Assembly (NCBI GenBank): GCA_041658405.1
Contig: JBBAAG010000123.1
Location: 1 to 5,362, forward strand
Reading direction: 5' to 3'
Length of the DNA stretch: 5,362 nt
DNA from: Elusimicrobiota bacterium
Lineage (GTDB): Bacteria > Elusimicrobiota > UBA5214 > JBBAAG01
How positions within the stretch are numbered: position 1 is the stretch's first letter; each line of letters begins with the position of its first letter. Under the pieces are notes generated by a model. It saw only the letters and a list, made by a program, of their open reading frames with translations. It made no database searches and had not been told where the DNA came from. This document shows positions 1-5,362 of this stretch, piece by piece. Made by a program: the position numbers and the translations under genes.

Positions 1-2189
1 ACGCAGGTGATATGGTAGAAGCTGGCTTACGCCGTGAATTTGATAAGTATAACGATATTGCGAGAGCGTTCCACCCGAAGATAAAAGTTTATGGCGTACC
101 GGGTAACCATGACGTAACCCGCGGGATGGGCGCTATATACTTCCGTGAACGCGTAGGGAGTACAAGGCATGCGGTATTATACCCGCCCTTACCGGGTAAG
201 CCAAGATTTTTATTCCTGGCGGTAAACAATTCGTTGAGTAACCACGGCAGCGGGCACTTTACCCGTGATGAACTACGGTGGGTGGAAGCGCAGTTACTTG
301 ATGCGGACTCAAAGTATCCCGGGATAAATATTATTGCTGCGTTCCACCATCCTACCAGAGAGTCCGGCGAGAACGCTGCGGGTGAAGGTGTTAATGTAGA
401 CAACAGCCAGGTATTCCTTGAACTCATGAAGAAGTATAATATCCGCGCATTAATCGCAGGGCATTCACACAACAATTCTAAGTACGCAGGGAATGACGGC
501 ATCCCTACATTCTCGACAACCGGTGTATACAAAAAACCTAATGGCGGCGGGTTCGTTATCGCTAATGTGTACGACAACAGAATTGATTTTATTAATAAAT
601 CACCGGGGGTACCCCCGAATGATAAACCGTTTATCACAGTCTCCTTAACCACCCCGAGGTATCCTAAACACGTATTCATAGCACCTAAGAATGACGATAT
701 GCTTAACTCCGGGTGTCATATCCGCACAGAATTCACGCCGTATCATAACGTTACCGTTACGAAAGCGGAGTATCAGGTAGACGATGGCGGGTTCATCCGT
801 AAGAGTACGTACTCACTTGATAGTACAGACTTTTGGTTACCTATGGAGTTCAAAACTGAGGGTAATACCACAACTGCGGATACAACCTTTGACGTTACAG
901 AACTACTAAAATCATTTGACGCTAAGAACCTGCGTGATAAATCTGACCCATGGTACTGGGTTAACGGTATCCACCGTGTAAAAGTAAGGTATACCACGAG
1001 TGATAACAAAAAATGGTACTACACAACCTGGCCGTATTTTAAGGTACGGCAGGACTGGCCGTCCTCCGCGTGGAGAGTGGATGTAGGTAATGATGTACAA
1101 GCTGACCTTGGGTATGATCCTGATGGTGAGAGAGTCTACGTTAACCCGCATGGCAAACTTTTCCTGGCGCTTGACGCTTTAACGGGTAAAACTTTGTGGC
1201 AGTTTGATAAATCAAAATACGGGGGGACGGTATGGGAAGAAAGTTCGGGTACTGTATTTGATGACTCAACCGTATACTTTGGCTCGTATAACGGTACAGT
1301 CTTTGCGTTAAACAAAACGGATGGCGTATTAAAATGGTACTTCACAGTCCCCACGGATGCAGCGAATGAACCCGATGCTGGGTATCCTGTATCCCCGGTT
1401 TCAGTATTCGGCACACCGGTTTTTGATGACTATAACCTATACTTCGGTGCGGTAGACGGTTATCTTTACGCTGTGGACAAACAAAAAGGGCAGTTACGGT
1501 GGAGGTACCAGGCTGCGAGAGAGAAAAGCGGTAGCGGAGGTGAGTTCAGCCATAAAGAAATTATTACGAAGCCATTACTCATGAACAATAAGTTGTACTT
1601 CACAAACTACGCGGGGTACATACACTGTGTCAACGCAAAAGATGGTACTCCAGGCTGGCCACCCACGGGTGCAGTGCAGGTAGTTGATACTTTTTATAAC
1701 GCACCGAGCCGCGGGGCTGTAGTAGGTAATCCTGTAGAGAACGTAGTTTACTGCACAGGCTATGCGAAAGGCGTGTACTGCTATAACGCCTCAACCGGCG
1801 AACTTATCTGGACCTCCGGTAGTTACTGGGGTTCACTCGGCGGGGATATTGAGCATACCAAAGCATACGCAAAAACTGCGGGGAATACTTTATGCGCGTA
1901 CACTATCTCAGGTGAACAATGGTTTTTGCAGTTAGGTATAAAAGATACGGGGTCAGACCTTTTGAGGAACGAACCTCTGGGAATTAACGGTATAGTTTAT
2001 ACGGGTACTATGTGTACGGGGTCGGTAATAGCGGTAAAAGATAACCAATCCTCAGGTAAACTTTTATGGCAGCACAGGTCCGGTATCGGCGGGGTAACCT
2101 CCACCCCTGCAGTCAATAATAATGAAAAAGTTTTTGTTGGTACGCTTGACGGGCATATAACCGCGCTTACCGGGTTACTATATCAATAA
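1..2189 (+). CDS. Metallophosphoesterase with Ig-like linker and C-terminal PQQ-type beta-propeller (5' end off window)
   Basis: This is a calcineurin-like phosphoesterase fused to a propeller; the substrate cannot be read from the sequence. The frame is open from the left edge. The ATG at 12 is not the start, because the codons before it read Ala-Gly-Asp and supply the family's GD metal motif. Counting from that Met, GNHD is at residues 31-34, the FHHP histidines at 112-113 and GHSH at 150-153, so every visible metal-ligand motif is intact. The first motif (DxH) and any signal peptide lie off the window. Residues about 205-345 look like an Ig-type beta-sandwich. Residues about 352-725 hold about eight repeats of the form 'VYxGxxxGxxxAxxxxTGxxxW', with TGKTLW, DGVLKW, KGQLRW, TGELIW and SGKLLW as repeat ends. 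Propellers of this type (as in BamB) are usually periplasmic or extracellular binding scaffolds. There is no adjacent Cys-Cys pair as in PQQ alcohol dehydrogenases, so cofactor binding is doubtful. The gene converges on the minus-strand barrel gene and overlaps its 3' end. Domain calls are firm; biological role is unknown. Confidence 0.9.
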   Translation, partial: AGDMVEAGLRREFDKYNDIARAFHPKIKVYGVPGNHDVTRGMGAIYFRERVGSTRHAVLYPPLPGKPRFLFLAVNNSLSNHGSGHFTRDELRWVEAQLLDADSKYPGINIIAAFHHPTRESGENAAGEGVNVDNSQVFLELMKKYNIRALIAGHSHNNSKYAGNDGIPTFSTTGVYKKPNGGGFVIANVYDNRIDFINKSPGVPPNDKPFITVSLTTPRYPKHVFIAPKNDDMLNSGCHIRTEFTPYHNVTVTKAEYQVDDGGFIRKSTYSLDSTDFWLPMEFKTEGNTTTADTTFDVTELLKSFDAKNLRDKSDPWYWVNGIHRVKVRYTTSDNKKWYYTTWPYFKVRQDWPSSAWRVDVGNDVQADLGYDPDGERVYVNPHGKLFLALDALTGKTLWQFDKSKYGGTVWEESSGTVFDDSTVYFGSYNGTVFALNKTDGVLKWYFTVPTDAANEPDAGYPVSPVSVFGTPVFDDYNLYFGAVDGYLYAVDKQKGQLRWRYQAAREKSGSGGEFSHKEIITKPLLMNNKLYFTNYAGYIHCVNAKDGTPGWPPTGAVQVVDTFYNAPSRGAVVGNPVENVVYCTGYAKGVYCYNASTGELIWTSGSYWGSLGGDIEHTKAYAKTAGNTLCAYTISGEQWFLQLGIKDTGSDLLRNEPLGINGIVYTGTMCTGSVIAVKDNQSSGKLLWQHRSGIGGVTSTPAVNNNEKVFVGTLDGHITALTGLLYQ
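604..617. repeat. Perfect 14-bp GC-rich palindrome inside the phosphoesterase gene
   Basis: The bases CGGGGGTACCCCCG read the same on both strands. They lie in the codons for Pro198 to Pro202, in the PGVPP linker where the catalytic domain gives way to the Ig-like segment. As RNA it could fold as a short GC hairpin with a tight loop. No T-run follows, so it is not an intrinsic terminator. The Pro/Gly-rich linker and this genome's GGG and CCC codons may be explanation enough. Confidence 0.5.
2167..2189. other. 23-bp tail-to-tail overlap of convergent genes
   Basis: The plus-strand phosphoesterase gene ends with TAA at 2187-2189. The minus-strand barrel gene ends with TAA whose complement is at 2167-2169. 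Each stop codon therefore lies inside the other gene's reading frame. A weak inverted repeat (TAACC at 2158-2162, GGTTA at 2173-2177) spans the edge of the overlap. It has only five pairs and a ten-base loop with no T-run, so no terminator is called. The two transcripts must be antisense to each other at their 3' ends. Confidence 0.85.
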
Positions 2190-4260
2190 TCTTTTGTGCA
2201 ACACGTTTTGCGGTATCCAGGAGTTCACGCTGGGAATTAGCTTTTGTCATGTCTGAGAGTATAACCTCGCCGGTTAACGGTATAACTACCATGGTATTAA
2301 TATAATAAAAATTCTCAACCCGTGAAACACTGCCAACTACGCAGTAATCAACATCAAAAACTTTACCTAACTGAATCCCGCATTCCAGTGATTCGCATTT
2401 CATTAAGCCAGCACGTTTTTCACCAAGGACTTTCAACATCCTCGTACGGGGAGTTACCTTCAACCTATCATTTTGTTCCACAGTTTCACGCAGTGACCTC
2501 CCGACATCACTTGAGAGAACACTTGTGACGTTACGGTTGAACAGGTCGGATAACGCGATATTAACTTTTCTGGGTTCCCGCACAATAACGATTTGTTCAC
2601 GCCCCTCATTCCCCGCGATATCACGTGCAGTGATTTCCACAGTATTCTCACCTTCATTCAACGGAATATCTTCTGAGATAATATAATCCCGACCGGGGAA
2701 GTCAAACGTGCGGTTATTAAAACTTATACTCTGTAACTTAACATTTTCCTTTATCATTAACCTAAGCGTATACGTACTTTTATCCGTAATAAAATCATCA
2801 TCGTTGATAAGCGCAATCTGCGGAGCGATGGTATCACACCGGATAATATACTTCCCGCTGCTCTTATTACCGTTGAGGTCACTCGCAAAAACTTCAACTT
2901 CAGTCTCCTGTTTTGTAAGCGACAACGGTACTTCAATAACCTCAAACGTATGCCCGTTCGCGTTGTAGTCACGGTTATTAACAGTAACACCCTTGATCCC
3001 GACATTATCCATCACAGGGATTGTGAGCAACGGATTAAGTGTACGGAAATATAATTCACGTGATGCGATCTTGAATACCGGCGGGATCGTATCTGTGAGG
3101 ATAAACTCAATCTGATCCTTCAATGCGAGGAAGTCCGGGTTCCCGGGTTCTTGCTCCAACGCCTTTGAGAGGTACTCTTTTGCAATAATATTCCTTCCTT
3201 TTCTTGATAGTTCGCCTGCCATATCGTAGAGCAACTGCGCTTCTTTTTTTGCCACAACTTTTTTATCAGCATTCTTAGTTTTTGGCGGTATGGTTGGGCG
3301 TTCAAGCGCGTTCTTACGGGTAATACCCCCGGTGTACCCGCCGGAAACTTTATGCATAAACCCCATATCCTTATGCGCAACAACAGCGTAGTCAAACCTA
3401 AAATTATTGATCAGGATCCCCGCTCCGGCGGTAAGGTTTTCGTTATCATACCCTGCACGGATTGAGAGTACCTCCACGATTTTGTATTCCACCCCAAAAA
3501 AAGTTTTTAACCCACCGTTTGAAGAAATATCGTATGCAAGGTCAGAAAGTATAAGCATATTAATCATGGGGTATACTTTACTAACATCCAAAACAAGCCC
3601 GGCATTGAGCACCATTGGAAACTTTTCTACTAACCCCAGCCTTGTGTACCCGGAACCAACAAAATTGTTTAACACAACCCCGGCGGATAAGTATTTCAGT
3701 GGTACCGCCCATAACCCGCAGTTAAGCGCATAAGCGGTAAGGTTTTGGTTAAGGATTGCCATCTCAAAACTTCTACCCCCGACACCAATAGCAAACCTTT
3801 CACCTATCGGCAGCCCGGCACTGAAGATATACGCAGAATTAGTGATCCCAAAACTTTCACCCGGCTGGTTAAACTCATCCCTTACCTCATACCCCCCGGA
3901 ATATAACTGCACAAAACTACCGCCAATAACTACAGCGTTTCTTTTACCAATAACCTCATCGCCTGTACGGATAGGCACTACCGCGGAGATAGCGCTGTAG
4001 TGCACATTTTCGTATAACGCGGAATACAATGCCTGGATATCAAGCCCGGGAACTAACGCGATACACGCAGGGTTATACAATACACCCGCAGAGTCAGTAC
4101 AACCCGCAACACTAGCCCCGCCAAGCGCGAGTTCACGTGCAGTAAGGCCGTTCTCCAAAAAATATCCCGGTGTCCCCCCTGTATTATTACTGCAATACGC
4201 GAAGCTTGTATACACTGATATTATGATGATAAAAAAAACACTTCTCTTGAGTATATTCAT
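2167..4260 (-). CDS. PorV/UPF0164-like outer-membrane barrel protein with TPR, two Ig-like domains and CsgG/FlgO-like C-terminus
   Basis: This is a complete 697-aa envelope protein. Residues 1-22 form a signal peptide (MNILKR, then a hydrophobic run ending SFA). The Cys at 23 follows a Tyr, so this is not a proper lipobox. Residues about 25-312 resemble the PorV/UPF0164 barrel family: a 'TARELALGGASVAG' opening and an 'LYNPACIAL' motif (usually NPAGLA), then alternating strands rich in Gly and aromatics. A Lys-rich linker and one TPR-like helix pair follow (338-385, with EPGNPD), then two Ig-like domains (390-476 and 476-563), each opening DTIxP and closing with a D-x-x-GN turn. Residues 565-697 resemble CsgG/FlgO-type domains: 'KCESLECGIQLGK' followed by 'VDYCVVGSV' matches the usual Cys-x4-Cys and VVGSV pattern. 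Barrel members of this family act at the outer membrane; PorV shuttles type IX cargo. The other domains should then be periplasmic or surface-exposed. The start is fixed by the signal peptide, although no Shine-Dalgarno is visible. It is probably cotranscribed with the secreted-protein gene 36 bp upstream. Exact function is unknown. Confidence 0.88.
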   Translation of the reverse strand: MNILKRSVFFIIIISVYTSFAYCSNNTGGTPGYFLENGLTARELALGGASVAGCTDSAGVLYNPACIALVPGLDIQALYSALYENVHYSAISAVVPIRTGDEVIGKRNAVVIGGSFVQLYSGGYEVRDEFNQPGESFGITNSAYIFSAGLPIGERFAIGVGGRSFEMAILNQNLTAYALNCGLWAVPLKYLSAGVVLNNFVGSGYTRLGLVEKFPMVLNAGLVLDVSKVYPMINMLILSDLAYDISSNGGLKTFFGVEYKIVEVLSIRAGYDNENLTAGAGILINNFRFDYAVVAHKDMGFMHKVSGGYTGGITRKNALERPTIPPKTKNADKKVVAKKEAQLLYDMAGELSRKGRNIIAKEYLSKALEQEPGNPDFLALKDQIEFILTDTIPPVFKIASRELYFRTLNPLLTIPVMDNVGIKGVTVNNRDYNANGHTFEVIEVPLSLTKQETEVEVFASDLNGNKSSGKYIIRCDTIAPQIALINDDDFITDKSTYTLRLMIKENVKLQSISFNNRTFDFPGRDYIISEDIPLNEGENTVEITARDIAGNEGREQIVIVREPRKVNIALSDLFNRNVTSVLSSDVGRSLRETVEQNDRLKVTPRTRMLKVLGEKRAGLMKCESLECGIQLGKVFDVDYCVVGSVSRVENFYYINTMVVIPLTGEVILSDMTKANSQRELLDTAKRVAQKIIDIVTR

Positions 4261-4296
4261 AAATAAAAACTGTACTACGACACTGTATAGCTTTGT
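4261..4296 (-). other. 36-bp spacer between the secreted-protein gene and the barrel gene
   Basis: This is the only non-coding stretch in the window. It is AT-rich. On the minus strand the ten bases before the barrel gene's ATG read GTTTTTATTT, with no purine-rich Shine-Dalgarno. The distance fits two genes of one operon. A TATACA hexamer near 4288-4283 (minus strand) could pass for a -10 box, but no partner -35 is convincing, so no promoter is called. There is no hairpin followed by a T-run that would end transcription between the two genes. Confidence 0.6.
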
Positions 4297-4304
4297 TTAC
4301 TGCA
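4269..4304. repeat. Short spaced direct repeats (ACTGTA, ACTGTA, ACTGCA) across the spacer
   Basis: On the plus strand ACTGTA occurs at 4269-4274 and again at 4282-4287, with a one-base variant ACTGCA at 4299-4304 that overlaps the end of the secreted-protein gene. Read on the coding strand these are TACAGT, TACAGT and TGCAGT. Start-to-start spacing is 13 and 17 bases. They could be an operator or simple chance: six-base repeats are short and the spacing is not equal. Confidence 0.3.
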
Positions 4305-5362
4305 CAGCGATTTTGGTTTTAGCCACACCCTTCTTTGTTTTGACTATACAAATATATCCCCCGGCAGTAACGTAATTACCGGCATCATTTTTACCGTCCC
4401 ACTCAACACTATGATTCCCCGCAAATGCACCGGAATTACCCACCTGAATTTTCCATTCACGCACTAACCGCCCGGAAAGGTCATATATTTTTACTTCCAC
4501 ACCAGAATCTTCGGGTAATGAGTATCGGATAGCAGTCTTCCCGCTACCCGGCCCGCCGATAACCAGGGGGTTAGGATAATTTGTTACCTTCACTGCAGGA
4601 GGGAGGAGTTCAGCCCCGGATTCGTACTCAAATAAACGGTATAACCCTGAGACCGTGATATCAGCCTCAACCTTATTATCCAGAGGATACAACGACCTTG
4701 AATTTATAATGGGTACCCATTCACCGTTCGTACTGTTGTACCAGCACAACACTAACCCCGCAGGGTCAAGCCCGTTAACATCCTGTGATGTAAACGGCAC
4801 CTGTAACTTAATCTTAGCGTTAGGCGTTACTATCGTATTATCAAACACAACATTCTTTATTACCCCGGTTTCCTTACGGCCGGTATCATACAATACCGGA
4901 GGTATAGTTTCGGGTATACCCACAGCGACATACGATGCAGTACTAAACGCGAGTTTGGGTACAGAAATAATTGTCCCATCCGGCCAGTTAACTACTGCTG
5001 AAGCCGTACTGACATTCACTAATACCATAACTTCAGGCCCGTGGTAATACTTAGCCGCAACACCCGCCGCTGCTGCGCCGGTAACATCCTGGCATTCAAG
5101 CAGGTAAGAATAATTTATCCCTAACCCCATATTTTTTACGGGTAGTGCATACACAACCCCTTCGGAATACGCGGTATTACTGCTCACAACTATTGTCATA
5201 GTTGAGGAAAAGATAAGGCCGGTATAATCTTTTATATGCAGTTTCGGATACCCGAGTTTAGGGGGTAGGTTGTGGTAGTTAATATACTGCACACGAAAAT
5301 AAAATGTTGTTGAGGTAGTCCCAAAAGATGGCTTCACCGCGGTATCTTTATACCCTGTTTCG
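4297..5362 (-). CDS. Large secreted protein, C-terminal part, with ZU5/GAIN-like and FlgD-like (type IX CTD-like) domains (5' end off window)
   Basis: The frame is open to the right edge. A GTG at 5337 could be taken as a start, but the codons upstream (ETGYKDTA) continue the same module, so the true N-terminus is outside the window. Counting from that GTG, residues up to about 105 form a beta-rich module with a 'PxxGTTSTTFYFRVQY' opening, a pattern that recurs in repeat regions of secreted proteins. Residues about 118-237 look like a ZU5/GAIN-type beta-sandwich: a 'SVPKLAFST' strand, 'IKLQVPF', 'LDPAGLVLCWYN', 'GEWVPI' and a closing 'SGLYRLFE'. Residues about 248-346 are a FlgD-like Ig domain: 'VTNYPNPL', 'IRYSLP', 'VEVKIYDLSGRLVREW', 'HSVEWDGKNDAG', 'YVTAGGYICIV', then a short Lys-rich end 'KTKIAVQ'. 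In Bacteroidetes such ends serve as type A sorting signals for type IX secretion; whether that holds here is an inference. The protein is probably extracellular or surface-bound. No catalytic domain is visible in this part, so the function of the whole protein is open. It lies just upstream of the barrel gene on the same strand. Confidence 0.85.
   Translation of the reverse strand, partial: ETGYKDTAVKPSFGTTSTTFYFRVQYINYHNLPPKLGYPKLHIKDYTGLIFSSTMTIVVSSNTAYSEGVVYALPVKNMGLGINYSYLLECQDVTGAAAAGVAAKYYHGPEVMVLVNVSTASAVVNWPDGTIISVPKLAFSTASYVAVGIPETIPPVLYDTGRKETGVIKNVVFDNTIVTPNAKIKLQVPFTSQDVNGLDPAGLVLCWYNSTNGEWVPIINSRSLYPLDNKVEADITVSGLYRLFEYESGAELLPPAVKVTNYPNPLVIGGPGSGKTAIRYSLPEDSGVEVKIYDLSGRLVREWKIQVGNSGAFAGNHSVEWDGKNDAGNYVTAGGYICIVKTKKGVAKTKIAVQ

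Noticed and set aside
12..14. ATG as the start of the phosphoesterase gene
   Set aside because: The in-frame codons before it encode Ala-Gly-Asp, completing the GD metal motif of the family, and the frame is open to the window edge.
89..679. 196-codon open frame on the minus strand
   Set aside because: It lies opposite the conserved phosphoesterase motifs and shows no recognisable domain; it is a shadow of the real gene.
2158..2177. Intrinsic terminator at the convergent junction
   Set aside because: The inverted repeat has five pairs, a ten-base loop and no following T-run on either strand.
1065..2186. Propeller as a PQQ-dependent dehydrogenase
   Set aside because: There is no adjacent Cys-Cys pair and no recognisable catalytic or calcium-site pattern of quinoprotein dehydrogenases; only the structural repeat is shared.
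3407..3733. 108-codon open frame on the plus strand
   Set aside because: It is antisense to the barrel strands of the PorV-like protein and has no recognisable protein features.
4189..4200. Lipobox in the barrel protein's signal peptide (Cys23)
   Set aside because: The residues before the Cys are Phe-Ala-Tyr. Tyr at -1 does not fit a lipobox, so signal peptidase I cleavage is more likely.
4534..4557. Walker A (P-loop) match GGPGSGKT on the minus strand in the secreted protein
   Set aside because: The residues sit in the loop between 'YPNPL' and 'IRYSLP' of a FlgD-like Ig domain, where Gly/Ser-rich loops are normal. No Walker B or NTPase fold surrounds it, so this is a chance match.
4655..5047. 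130-codon open frame on the plus strand
   Set aside because: It lies wholly opposite the ZU5-like region of the secreted protein, with no ribosome-binding site or domain; a shadow frame.
5335..5337. GTG as the start of the secreted-protein gene
   Set aside because: The frame continues upstream with residues (ETGYKDTA) that fit the same beta-module. There is no signal peptide and no Shine-Dalgarno at this GTG.

Overview
The window is fully coding apart from one 36-bp spacer. It carries three large genes for exported or envelope proteins. Two are cut by the window edges. There is no RNA gene, insertion sequence, CRISPR array or convincing terminator. The protein types point to an uncultivated diderm (outer-membrane) bacterium. 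UPF0164/PorV-like outer-membrane barrels, FlgD-like C-terminal domains and PQQ-type propellers together are typical of Elusimicrobiota, Firestonebacteria-like and FCB-related candidate phyla. That placement is an inference from protein style only; no marker gene is present.

Layout. Positions 1-2189 (+ strand) hold the C-terminal part of a calcineurin-like metallophosphoesterase, joined through an Ig-like segment to an apparently eight-bladed PQQ-type beta-propeller. Its N-terminus lies upstream of the window. Positions 2167-4260 (- strand) encode a complete 697-aa mosaic: signal peptide, PorV/UPF0164-like barrel, TPR-like helices, two Ig-like domains and a CsgG/FlgO-like C-terminal domain. 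Positions 4297-5362 (- strand) encode the C-terminal part of a large secreted protein: a beta-sandwich module, a ZU5/GAIN-like domain, and a FlgD-like C-terminal domain of the kind that resembles type IX secretion sorting signals. Its N-terminus lies beyond the right edge.

Relationships. The two minus-strand genes are 36 bp apart and probably share a transcript, with the secreted protein first and the barrel protein second. The plus-strand gene converges on them, and the two coding regions overlap tail to tail by 23 bp, leaving no room for a separate terminator. A cargo-like protein with a sorting-type C-terminus sits directly before a PorV-like barrel. PorV is the outer-membrane shuttle for such C-terminal domains in Bacteroidetes, so the pair is a plausible but unproven export or surface-attachment couple.
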